A DNA stretch of 9,638 nucleotides from Sulfuritalea sp. (GTDB taxonomy: Bacteria; Pseudomonadota; Gammaproteobacteria; Burkholderiales; Rhodocyclaceae). The stretch lies in contig JALNZB010000054.1 in assembly GCA_023229545.1 (NCBI GenBank), positions 1 through 9,638 on the forward strand. Direction: 5' to 3'. This document shows, piece by piece, positions 1-6,712 of the stretch; position 1 is the first letter of the stretch; each line of letters opens with the position of its first letter. The position numbers and the translations under genes were made by a program. Below the pieces are notes generated by a model that saw nothing but the letters and a program-made list of their open reading frames with translations, was not told where the DNA came from and did not search any database.

Positions 1-1487
1 CAGCCGACGGCACAACGGCGACCTATACCGTAACCGTGGCTGTGGCTCCCAGCTCTCTCAAGACCATCACCGCCTATTCGTTTGTCGGGTTTCCCGCGTC
101 TCCAGGTGTAATAGATGAAACGGCAAAGACCATAGCGGTGATCGTGCCGAACGGAACAGCCGTAACGGCCCTGGTCGCGACATTCACGACCTCGGGGGCA
201 GGCGTAAAGGTGGGAACAACGGCTCAGACGAGCACAGCGACTGCGAATAACTTCACCAATCCGGTGGCATACATCGTAACCGCAGCAGACAACTCAACGG
301 CGACCTATACCGTAACCGTCACCATAGGGGCTCCAGTTACCGTTCTCCCGGGTCCCGCCGGTAGTACAGGCGCCGCAGTCACCAATCCCACGGCGATTTC
401 CTCTAGCCCAAGTAACGGCGACACGAATGTACCGACCAGAACCCATAATGGCACCAGTAATCTTGTGACTGTCAAGGTGGTGACTGCAACCTTCAGTGTG
501 GCGATGGATCCGGCAACGATCACCCCGCTTGGCGTGTTCACGCTCAAGGAAACCACATCCGGAAACGACGTGTCCGGTGTAGTCACCATGAATGCCGCAA
601 ACACGATTGCGACCTTTACACCGAACGTGGCTGCTCTCACTGCGAATACCAGCTATACCGCCACGATATCCACTGCGGCCAAGAACGCCGGCAGCATTAC
701 GGCAATGCCCAATCCGGTTGCATGGAGCTTTACCACCATGAACACCTCATTCGCCAATCAGGCCAGCCCGTTTGTCGGTCAGGCGCCGGTAGATCTTTTG
801 TCGGCGGGCAATTTCGTGATTCTGGCAAAAACAACGATCACCGATGTCCCTTCATCTGCTATTACTGGAAATGTTGGAGTGAGTCCGGCAGCCGGTTCAT
901 TTATTGGCGTAACGTGCGCAGAAATGACTGGGACGGTCTACACGGTCGATGCTACCTATGTAGGCAGTGGTAATGTTACTTGTGTTGCGCCTGGTCCAGG
1001 AGCTAACAAGACCCTGGTGGACAACGCGATACTCGACATGGGAACCGCGTACGCCGAAGCCGCTGCAAGGACATTGCCTGATGCTACAGAACTGGGTGCT
1101 GGAGATATCAGCGGGCTGACCATCTACCCCGGCCTCTACAAATGGAGCACCAATGTTGCAATAAACACGGATGTCACTCTTGACGCGAAAGGCGATACGA
1201 ACGCTGTCTGGATCTTTCAGGTAGGGCTGGATCTTCCTGTCGCTGCCAAGGGTGACGTCGTTGCCGGTGTCAAGGTAATACTCGCCGGTGGAGCCAAAGC
1301 TTCGAATATCTTCTGGCAGGTCGGTGGTCTTACCGGTGCAACGCTCGGAACCTACTCTACGTTCAATGGAACGATCTTGAGCGCAAAGCAGGCTATCGCA
1401 AATACCGGCGCGGTAGTGAACGGCAGACTGTTTGCAGATTCTCAGGTGACTCTGCAGCAGAACCCGGTCACCAAGCCGGCCCCATAA
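1..1487 (+). CDS. Repetitive exported surface protein with C-terminal DUF3494 (ice-binding-like) domain, 5' end missing
   Basis: The reading frame is already open at base 3 and encodes the end of a repeat (ADGTTATYTVTV) before the first possible start, a GTG at 36, so the true start lies outside the window. Domains in order: the tail of one DUF5018-like repeat (to about base 50), a full second repeat (about 51-330), a bacterial Ig-like SbsA/Big_5-type domain (about 390-755, ending in VAWSFTT), then a DUF3494 ice-binding-like beta-solenoid domain (about 789-1460, with GNVGVSPAAG, LTIYPGLYKW, AVWIFQVG and GTILSAKQAI). Proteins of this build are secreted or surface-attached. Some DUF3494 members bind ice, while many act only as adhesin or matrix domains. 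No C-terminal anchor (LPXTG, PEP-CTERM) is visible. GC is lower than in the neighbours: bases 841-900 count 31/60 G+C, against 42/60 at 2641-2700, which may indicate transfer. Domain identity is by recall of family patterns; true ice binding is unproven. Confidence 0.85.
   Translation, partial: ADGTTATYTVTVAVAPSSLKTITAYSFVGFPASPGVIDETAKTIAVIVPNGTAVTALVATFTTSGAGVKVGTTAQTSTATANNFTNPVAYIVTAADNSTATYTVTVTIGAPVTVLPGPAGSTGAAVTNPTAISSSPSNGDTNVPTRTHNGTSNLVTVKVVTATFSVAMDPATITPLGVFTLKETTSGNDVSGVVTMNAANTIATFTPNVAALTANTSYTATISTAAKNAGSITAMPNPVAWSFTTMNTSFANQASPFVGQAPVDLLSAGNFVILAKTTITDVPSSAITGNVGVSPAAGSFIGVTCAEMTGTVYTVDATYVGSGNVTCVAPGPGANKTLVDNAILDMGTAYAEAAARTLPDATELGAGDISGLTIYPGLYKWSTNVAINTDVTLDAKGDTNAVWIFQVGLDLPVAAKGDVVAGVKVILAGGAKASNIFWQVGGLTGATLGTYSTFNGTILSAKQAIANTGAVVNGRLFADSQVTLQQNPVTKPAP
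13..319 (+). repeat. Two identical 25-base direct repeats, 282 bases apart
   Basis: Bases 13-37 and 295-319 are identical over 25 nt and encode TATYTVTV, the closing strand of a surface repeat domain. The offset of 282 bases equals exactly 94 codons, so it marks the length of one domain unit. This shows at least two tandem DUF5018-like units, with more likely upstream of the window. Confidence 0.9.
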
Positions 1488-1505
1488 GGCTGGTGGCACT
1501 AAATT

Positions 1506-1537
1506 AAGGGTCGGCAGAGTAATTTCTGCCGGCCCTT
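1506..1537 (+). terminator. Hairpin terminator after the surface-protein gene
   Basis: Arms 1506-1518 and 1525-1537 pair over 13 positions, with one T-G wobble and a 6-base loop (GTAATT). The hairpin starts 18 bases after the stop codon. There is no clear T-run behind it (GTCACTT follows), so it may be an imperfect intrinsic terminator or an mRNA 3'-end stabiliser. Confidence 0.65.
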
Positions 1538-1712
1538 GTCACTTGGACAGAGTGAGCAAGGAAAGTTCGCCCGCCGGGGCGAATCCCGGCGCGGTCGTGG
1601 AGTGAAGCACAAGAGTCGGCGCTGACGACACGGCGATACCGGTTGCTCCGGTTCACTCGTGCCAGCTCAATAGCGCCGATAATGTCGACTTGATCCCCAC
1701 CGAGAACTCGCC
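1538..1712 (+). other. Spacer/leader upstream of rlmL with two competing hairpins
   Basis: No gene is supported here. Two GC-rich hairpins share bases and cannot form together: 1566-1572 with 1577-1583 (7 bp, loop GCCG) and 1572-1578 with 1585-1591 (7 bp, loop GCGAAT). A possible -10 hexamer, GATAAT (1678-1683, 5 of 6 to consensus), would put transcription start about 20 bases before the rlmL TTG, but no good -35 sits at the right distance. In the rlmL frame a TAA at 1680-1682 limits any upstream extension. Confidence 0.35.
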
Positions 1713-2870
1713 TTGAATCACTATTTCGCCACCTGCCCGCGCGGCCTGGAAACCCTGCTCGCGGACGACCTCGCCAGTGCTGGCGGCAAGGATATTGCAT
1801 CGGTGCCGGGCGGCGCCAGTTGCAATGGCAGCTTGGAAACGGGCTACCGCATCAACCTCGAATCGCGCATCGCGACGCGGGTCTTGTGGCGCATCGCGCA
1901 CGGCGGTTATCGCGACGAATCCGAGGTCTATCGATTGGCCTACGACGTGGATTGGTCGCGGCTGTTTTCCGTGGATCGCTCGATTCGGGTCTACGTCACG
2001 GCGATACGCTCGCCGCTGAAGAGCATCGAGTTCATCACGCTGAAGGTCAAGGATGCGGTCTGCGACCGCTTTCGTGCCGAGACCGGACGGCGTCCCAGTG
2101 TCAATACCAAGAACCCCGAGGTGCGCATCCACCTCTTCATCACCGAACAGCAGGCCACGCTGTATCTCGACACCTCCGGCGAGCCGCTCTACATGCGCGG
2201 TCACAAGTTGGCCAAGGTCGGCGCGCCGCTCAAGGAAAACCTTGCCGCCGGCATTCTGCGCCTGTCCGGCTGGGAACCCGGAACGCCCTTGCTCGACCCG
2301 ATGTGCGGCAGTGGTACCTTCCTGCTGGAAGCGGCGCAAATCAGTCTCGACGATGCGCCGGGGCTGTCGCGCGAGCCGGGCGACTTCGGCTTCGAGCATC
2401 TCAAGTCTTTCGACGCCGCGCTATGGCGCAAGTTGCAGCGCGAAGCAGCCGAGCGTCGCCGCGAGGCGGTGGCCTTGCCGATTTATGGCAGCGACATCGC
2501 CGCCGATGCAGTCGCCCGCACCAAGCAGAACCTGGCCGGCGCGGGGCTCGACGATCTGGTCACGCTGGAAACCTCCGACCTGCTGACGCGTGCGGCCCCG
2601 GCGCCAGCGGGAATCATGGTGGCCAATCCGCCCTACGGCGAACGGCTGGGCAGCGAGGAGGAACTGGCGGCCTTCTACCCGCTGCTGGGCGACGCGCTCA
2701 AGCAGCGCTTTGCCGGCTGGAGCTGCTGGTTTCTATCGGCCGACACGCGACTGCCAAAGCTGATCCGGCTCCAGACATCGCGCAAGATCCCGCTCTATAA
2801 CGGCGCGCTCGAATGCCGCTTGTACAACATCGAAATCACCGCCGGCAGCCATCGCCGGGAGCGGGACTAA
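1713..2870 (+). CDS. rlmL: THUMP-domain class I SAM-dependent RNA methyltransferase, RlmL type
   Basis: Predicted to methylate N2 of a guanine in 23S rRNA, by analogy with the RlmL half of E. coli RlmKL (m2G2445). The 385-residue protein has a short N-terminal region (FATCPRGLETLLADDL), a THUMP RNA-binding region over roughly residues 45-155, and a Rossmann methyltransferase domain. Motif I is DPMCGSGTF at 195-203, and the base-flipping motif NPPY at 305-308 is followed by GERLG, as in RlmL. It lacks the C-terminal RlmK methyltransferase of the E. coli fusion, as in many betaproteobacteria and Firmicutes. The start is a TTG. It is chosen because family proteins begin with this same N-terminal motif, because the frame is closed by a TAA at 1680-1682, and because no ATG or GTG precedes it. 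Its stop codon overlaps the stop of convergent pilU. Exact rRNA target is inferred. Confidence 0.88.
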   Translation: MNHYFATCPRGLETLLADDLASAGGKDIASVPGGASCNGSLETGYRINLESRIATRVLWRIAHGGYRDESEVYRLAYDVDWSRLFSVDRSIRVYVTAIRSPLKSIEFITLKVKDAVCDRFRAETGRRPSVNTKNPEVRIHLFITEQQATLYLDTSGEPLYMRGHKLAKVGAPLKENLAAGILRLSGWEPGTPLLDPMCGSGTFLLEAAQISLDDAPGLSREPGDFGFEHLKSFDAALWRKLQREAAERRREAVALPIYGSDIAADAVARTKQNLAGAGLDDLVTLETSDLLTRAAPAPAGIMVANPPYGERLGSEEELAAFYPLLGDALKQRFAGWSCWFLSADTRLPKLIRLQTSRKIPLYNGALECRLYNIEITAGSHRRERD

Positions 2871-4003
2871 ACAATATCCAGGTGCTGGATGCCGGCATTG
2901 CGATCCATGTCCTGCGACTGTTTGCTGTGCAGCTTGATCATCAGGCGCACTTCGTTCATCGAATCGGCAAAACGCAACGCATCGTCATAGCTGATGCGGC
3001 CCTCCTCGAACAGATCGAAGAGCGCCATGTCGAAGGTCTTCATGCCGAGCTCCTTCGATTTCTTCATGATCTCCTTGACGCTGTGAATTTCGCCCTTGAA
3101 GATCAGGTCGGCGATCAGCGGCGAGTTGAGCAAAATCTCCACCGCTGCCGCGCGGCCCTTGCCTTCCTTTACCGGAATCAGGCGCTGCGACACGATGGCC
3201 TTGAGGTTGAGCGAAAGATCCATCAACAGTTGCGGCCGGCGCTCTTCGGGGAAGAAGTTGATGATCCGGTCGATCGCCTGATTGGCGTTGTTGGCGTGCA
3301 GCGTGCCCATTGCCAGGTGGCCTGTTTCGGCAAAGGCGATGGCGTGTTCCATCACCTCCTTGTCGCGAATTTCGCCGATCAGGATGACGTCGGGCGCCTG
3401 GCGCAGGGTGTTCTTCAGCGCGATTTCCCATGAATCGGTATCGACGCCGACCTCGCGCTGGGTAATCACGCAGTTGCGGTGGTCATGCACGTACTCGACC
3501 GGGTCTTCGATGGTGATGATGTGGCCATAACTGTTCTGGTTGCGATAGCCGATCATCGCCGCCAGCGAGGTTGACTTGCCCGAACCGGTGCCGCCGACAA
3601 ACAGCACCAGGCCGCGCTTGGTCATCACCACATCCTTCAGCACCGGCGGCAGTTTGAGGTCGTCCATTTCGGGAATCTGCACGTTGATGGTGCGCAGAAT
3701 CATGCCGACGCGCTGCTGCTGCATAAAGGCATTGACGCGGAAACGACCGATGCTGGCGGGCGAAATCGCAAAATTGCATTCCTTGGTCGCCTCGAACTCG
3801 GCGGCCTGCTTGTCATTCATGATGGCGCGCGCCAGTTCTTGCGTGTGCTGCGATGACAGCGGCTGCGTGGTCGCCGGCGTCATCTTGCCGTCGATCTTCA
3901 TGGCCGGCGGGAAGCCGGAGGTAATGAACAAGTCCGACCCCTTCTTCTGCATCATCATCGTCAGAAGCTGGTACATGAATTTGAGACCTTCATCGCGTTC
4001 CAT
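2867..4003 (-). CDS. pilU: Type IV pilus retraction accessory ATPase PilU
   Basis: Cytoplasmic hexameric secretion-type ATPase that assists PilT in pilus disassembly and twitching motility. The 378 residues carry an N-terminal PAS-like region (KKGSDLFITSGFPP), Walker A GGTGSGKST at 137-145 with Lys143, an Asp-box/Walker B DVILIGEIRD with Glu211, and a His-box region ETGHLAMGTLHAN. PilU rather than PilT is shown by the MMMQKKGSDLFIT start, by LIADLIFKGEI where PilT has AIRNLIRE, and by the longer charged C-terminus ending in HLDIV. The ATG at 4003 is chosen over a TTG 15 bases upstream because GAGG sits 7 bases before it and PilU proteins begin about here. It lies downstream of pilT in the usual order; its 3' end converges on rlmL. 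Confidence 0.95.
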   Translation of the reverse strand: MERDEGLKFMYQLLTMMMQKKGSDLFITSGFPPAMKIDGKMTPATTQPLSSQHTQELARAIMNDKQAAEFEATKECNFAISPASIGRFRVNAFMQQQRVGMILRTINVQIPEMDDLKLPPVLKDVVMTKRGLVLFVGGTGSGKSTSLAAMIGYRNQNSYGHIITIEDPVEYVHDHRNCVITQREVGVDTDSWEIALKNTLRQAPDVILIGEIRDKEVMEHAIAFAETGHLAMGTLHANNANQAIDRIINFFPEERRPQLLMDLSLNLKAIVSQRLIPVKEGKGRAAAVEILLNSPLIADLIFKGEIHSVKEIMKKSKELGMKTFDMALFDLFEEGRISYDDALRFADSMNEVRLMIKLHSKQSQDMDRNAGIQHLDIV

Positions 4004-4020
4004 GGCAAACCTCGTCAATC

Positions 4021-4043
4021 AAAAAATTGAGCCGCAACGCGGC
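4021..4043 (-). terminator. Short GC hairpin with T-tract in the pilT-pilU gap
   Basis: Reading the minus strand, GCCGC (4043-4039), loop GTT, GCGGC (4035-4031), then TCAATTTTTT (4030-4021). The layout is that of an intrinsic terminator, although the stem is only 5 bp. It sits 17 bases before the pilU start codon and just upstream of its ribosome binding site, so it could end a share of pilT transcripts or attenuate pilU. Confidence 0.4.
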
Positions 4044-4069
4044 GATCCAACATAGTCACCTCCCCGCGA

Positions 4070-4090
4070 GGGAAGGAAGGGAGGGGCGGG
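4070..4090 (+). other. G-quadruplex motif between pilU and pilT
   Basis: Four runs of at least three G lie on the plus strand: 4070-4072, 4079-4081, 4083-4086 and 4088-4090, with loops of 6, 1 and 1 bases. This meets the standard G3+N1-7 quadruplex pattern. The plus strand is the template strand for pilT-pilU transcription, so a folded structure would lie in front of RNA polymerase; the RNA itself would be C-rich. Confidence 0.55.
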
Positions 4091-4104
4091 TGTAACAATT
4101 CCGC

Positions 4105-4144
4105 AAGGACAACTTCCCTGGCGTCAGCCAGGGAAGTTGTCCTT
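4105..4144 (-). terminator. Perfect 18-bp hairpin enclosing the pilT stop codon
   Basis: Arms 4105-4122 and 4127-4144 are perfect inverted copies over 18 bp with a four-base loop (4123-4126). The upstream arm on the minus strand is the last six sense codons of pilT (KDNFPG), and the TGA stop at 4126-4124 lies in the loop. No T-run follows. It may stop transcription, protect the pilT 3' end from exonucleases, or both. Confidence 0.7.
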
Positions 4145-5167
4145 GTTGGCCGCCTTGCTGCGCGCTTCCGCAGGCGAGATGATTTTCTTCTTGACCAGAT
4201 CCTGCAAATTCTGGTCCAGCGTCTGCATGCCGAACTGCTGACCGGTCTGGATCGCCGAGTACATCTGCGCCACCTTGGCCTCGCGGATCAGGTTGCGAAT
4301 GGCCGGCGTGCCGACCATGATCTCGTGCGCGGCAACGCGGCCCTTGCCGTCCATGGTCTTGCACAGGGTCTGCGAAATCACCGCTCGCAGCGATTCCGAC
4401 AACATGGCGCGGATCATTTCCTTTTCAGCGGCGGGGAACACGTCGATGATGCGGTCGATGGTTTTCGCCGCCGAGGAGGTGTGCAGCGTACCGAATACCA
4501 AGTGCCCGGTTTCGGCGCCGGACATGGCCAGCCGGATGGTTTCCAGATCGCGCATTTCGCCGACCAGAATCACGTCCGGGTCTTCGCGCAGGGCGGAGCG
4601 CAGGGCGTTGTTGAAGGACAGGGTATGCGGCCCGACTTCGCGCTGGTTGACCAGGCACTTCTTGGATTCATGGACGAACTCGATCGGGTCTTCGACGGTC
4701 AGGATGTGGCCGTATTCAACATCGTTCTTGTGATTGACCATGGCCGCCAGGGTGGTCGACTTGCCCGAACCGGTCGGCCCGGTCACCAGCACCAGGCCGC
4801 GCGGGTAGTCGGCCAGCTCTTCAAAAATCTTCGGACACTTGAGTTCTTCCAGCGACATGATCTTCGACGGAATGGTCCGCATCACGGCCGCCGCGCCCCG
4901 GTTCTGGACGAAGGCATTGACCCGGAAACGCGCCAGATTGGGCACCGCGAAGGAAAAGTCGCACTCCAGATTTTCCTCATAGACCTTGCGCTGGCCGTCG
5001 TTCATGATGTCATAGATCATGGCATGCACGTCCTTGTGCTCCATGGGCGGCAGGTTGATGCGCCGTATGTCGCCATGAACCCGGATCATCGGTGGCAGGC
5101 CGGAAGACAGATGCAAATCGGACGCCTTGTTCTTGACTACGAAAGTGAGCAGTTCGGTGATGTCCAT
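4124..5167 (-). CDS. pilT: Type IV pilus retraction motor ATPase PilT
   Basis: Cytoplasmic hexameric ATPase that docks at the pilus base and drives pilin disassembly, giving twitching motility, surface sensing and DNA uptake. The 347 residues match the usual PilT length. Visible: N-terminal PAS-like part (KNKASDLHLSSGLPP), Walker A GPTGSGKST at 130-138 with Lys136, catalytic Glu204 in DVILVGEMRD, the His-box ETGHLVFGTLHTSSA, and the PilT hallmark AIRNLIRE near the C-terminus. Lys136 and Glu204 fall at the same numbers as I recall for Pseudomonas PilT. The ATG at 5167 is chosen because the protein then begins MDITELLTFVVKNKASDLHLS as expected and AGGA precedes it. An in-frame extension to 5320 would run through the start of yggS. 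It is divergent from yggS, as in Pseudomonas. The last codons and stop are built into an 18-bp hairpin. Confidence 0.97.
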   Translation of the reverse strand: MDITELLTFVVKNKASDLHLSSGLPPMIRVHGDIRRINLPPMEHKDVHAMIYDIMNDGQRKVYEENLECDFSFAVPNLARFRVNAFVQNRGAAAVMRTIPSKIMSLEELKCPKIFEELADYPRGLVLVTGPTGSGKSTTLAAMVNHKNDVEYGHILTVEDPIEFVHESKKCLVNQREVGPHTLSFNNALRSALREDPDVILVGEMRDLETIRLAMSGAETGHLVFGTLHTSSAAKTIDRIIDVFPAAEKEMIRAMLSESLRAVISQTLCKTMDGKGRVAAHEIMVGTPAIRNLIREAKVAQMYSAIQTGQQFGMQTLDQNLQDLVKKKIISPAEARSKAANKDNFPG

Positions 5168-5213
5168 GAGCGCTTTCCTGTGGATGGGGTGCGATATACT
5201 TTGAAACCGCAAT
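5168..5213. promoter_or_regulatory. 46-bp shared divergent promoter region of pilT and yggS
   Basis: A forward -10, TATACT (5195-5200, 5 of 6 to consensus), lies 13 bases before the yggS ATG, so the yggS mRNA would have a leader of only about 6-8 bases. On the opposite strand TATATC (5198-5193, 4 of 6) overlaps it and could serve pilT, with TTGATG (5223-5218) as a weak -35 at a long 19-bp spacing. No convincing -35 for yggS is seen. The pilT ribosome binding site AGGA lies here too. yggS has no clear ribosome binding site, in line with a near-leaderless message. Confidence 0.5.
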
Positions 5214-5903
5214 ATGACATCAATCGCCGCCAACTTGCAAGCTGTGCGTGCACGCATTGCCGCCGCCTGTGTTATTGCCGGGCGACCGGTCGAGTCCGTG
5301 CGCTTGCTCGCTGTTTCCAAGACATGGCCTGCCGCCAGTGTGCGCGAGGCCGTCGCGGCGGGGCAGCGCGCCTTCGGCGAAAGTTATGTGCAGGAAGCCG
5401 TCGACAAGGTGGCGGAGTTGGCCGACCTGGTTGAATTGGGTCTCGAATGGCACTTCATCGGGCCGCTGCAGAGCAACAAGACGCGATTGGTGGCCGAAAA
5501 CTTCGCCTGGGTACATTCGGTGGAACGCCTGAAAATCGCCGAACGTCTCGCGGCGCAGCGTCTGCCGGATCTGCCGCCGCTGCAAGTCTGCATCCAGGTG
5601 AATGTCTCCGGCGAGGCGTCGAAGAGCGGCTGTTTGCCAGCGGAGGTATCTTCGCTGGCGCGCGCGGTTGCGGCGCTACCCCGGCTCAGGCTGCGCGGCC
5701 TGATGGCGATTCCGGAGCCCAGCGAGGACCAGGCGCAGCAGCGCAAGCAGTTTGCCGTCCTGCGCCATTTGCGCGATTCGCTGGGCATGGAACTTGATAC
5801 TCTGTCGATGGGCATGAGCCACGATCTGGAAGCGGCGATAATGGAGGGCAGCACGCTGTTGCGCATCGGCACGGCGATATTTGGGGAAAGAGTGTACGCA
5901 TGA
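5214..5903 (+). CDS. yggS: YggS/PLPBP-family pyridoxal phosphate homeostasis protein
   Basis: Cytosolic protein that binds pyridoxal 5'-phosphate and keeps the PLP and amino-acid pools balanced. The family has the alanine-racemase-like TIM barrel but no known catalysis. The 229 residues show the PLP lysine Lys36 in LLAVSKTWPA, then FGESYVQEA, WHFIGPLQSNKTR, VNVSGEASKSGC, GLMAIPEP, SMGMSHDLEAAI and the phosphate-binding GSTLLRIGTAIFGER at the C-terminus, all in family order. The length is typical (about 230). It heads the operon yggS-proC-yggT-yggU. Its TGA overlaps the proC ATG (ATGA), so translation is probably coupled, and proximity to proC fits its link to amino-acid metabolism. Confidence 0.96.
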   Translation: MTSIAANLQAVRARIAAACVIAGRPVESVRLLAVSKTWPAASVREAVAAGQRAFGESYVQEAVDKVAELADLVELGLEWHFIGPLQSNKTRLVAENFAWVHSVERLKIAERLAAQRLPDLPPLQVCIQVNVSGEASKSGCLPAEVSSLARAVAALPRLRLRGLMAIPEPSEDQAQQRKQFAVLRHLRDSLGMELDTLSMGMSHDLEAAIMEGSTLLRIGTAIFGERVYA

Positions 5904-6712
5904 AAATAACATTCATCGGCGGCGGCAACATGGCTGTCGCGCTCATCGGTGGCCTGCGCAAGCAGGGCTTTTCCGCCGCAGGCATACAGGTGGTGGAGCC
6001 GTTCGAGCAGGCTCGCGAAAGACTCGTCGCGGCCTTTGGCGTGCGCTGCACGGCGGCAGTCGATGCGGCGGCCCTGAATTGCGAAGTCCTGGTGCTGGCG
6101 GTCAAGCCGCAGCAACTCAGGGAGGCCGTCGCGCCGTTTTGCGGAAAGCTCGACGGTCAACTGGTGGTGAGCATCGCCGCCGGGCTGCGCATGGCCGATA
6201 TATCGCGCTGGCTGGGCAACTACAACAAGCTGGTGCGCACCATGCCCAACACGCCGGCCCTGATCGGCGCCGGCATTACCGGCCTGTTTGCCGATCCGAG
6301 CGTGGATCTTGAAGGACGCACTCAGGCCGAAAAAATTCTCAATGCGGTGGGCAGCACGGTGTGGATCGACAACGAGGAGAAAATGGATGCCGTCACTGCG
6401 GTTTCCGGCAGCGGCCCGGCCTATGTGTTTTATTTTCTTGAGGCCATGGAAGCCGCCGCACTCAATTTGGGTCTTGACCCATACTCGGCGCGCCGCCTGA
6501 GCATTGAAACCTTTCTCGGCGCTGCCCGCCTGGCTGAACAGAGCGGCGAGTCGATCTCCACCTTGCGCGAGCGCGTGACCTCCAAGGGCGGCACCACCGA
6601 GGCGGCACTGCGGTCGTTTGGCGCCAACGGCATTGCCGGCGCCATCGAACACGGCATCATGGCCGCCGAGGCGCGCGGGCGCGAGCTGGGCGACATTCTC
6701 GGTAAAGACTGA
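5900..6712 (+). CDS. proC: Pyrroline-5-carboxylate reductase
   Basis: Catalyses the last step of proline synthesis: 1-pyrroline-5-carboxylate plus NAD(P)H gives L-proline, in the cytosol. The 270 residues begin with the Rossmann nucleotide-binding motif FIGGGNMA (5-12). They continue with the AVKPQQ turn, RTMPNTPALIGAGITGL, the dimer-domain motif VSGSGPAYVF (SGSGPAY at 169-175), and the signature region TLRERVTSKGGTTEAAL near the C-terminus. Length and motif order are those of a complete ProC. The start ATG overlaps the yggS stop by four bases and the stop overlaps the yggT start by one, so it is expressed as part of the operon. Confidence 0.97.
   Translation: MKITFIGGGNMAVALIGGLRKQGFSAAGIQVVEPFEQARERLVAAFGVRCTAAVDAAALNCEVLVLAVKPQQLREAVAPFCGKLDGQLVVSIAAGLRMADISRWLGNYNKLVRTMPNTPALIGAGITGLFADPSVDLEGRTQAEKILNAVGSTVWIDNEEKMDAVTAVSGSGPAYVFYFLEAMEAAALNLGLDPYSARRLSIETFLGAARLAEQSGESISTLRERVTSKGGTTEAALRSFGANGIAGAIEHGIMAAEARGRELGDILGKD

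Noticed and set aside
36..38. GTG at 36 as the true start of the surface-protein gene
   Set aside because: The frame is open from base 3 and already encodes the end of a repeat identical to the one at 295-319; no signal peptide follows the GTG.
1545..1660. Possible tRNA or structured RNA in the spacer before rlmL
   Set aside because: There are fragments like a T-arm, but no cloverleaf, anticodon arm or paired acceptor ends can be drawn.
4124..5320. Extended PilT start at 5320
   Set aside because: It would add 51 residues unlike any PilT, lie on top of yggS, and ignore the well-placed ribosome binding site before 5167.
4325..5434. Plus-strand open frame of 369 codons opposite pilT
   Set aside because: Antisense shadow of pilT running into yggS in another frame; no recognisable domain.
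5384..6652. Minus-strand open frame of 422 codons opposite yggS and proC
   Set aside because: Shadow of two certain genes; its composition is low-complexity and reflects the reverse of conserved codons.
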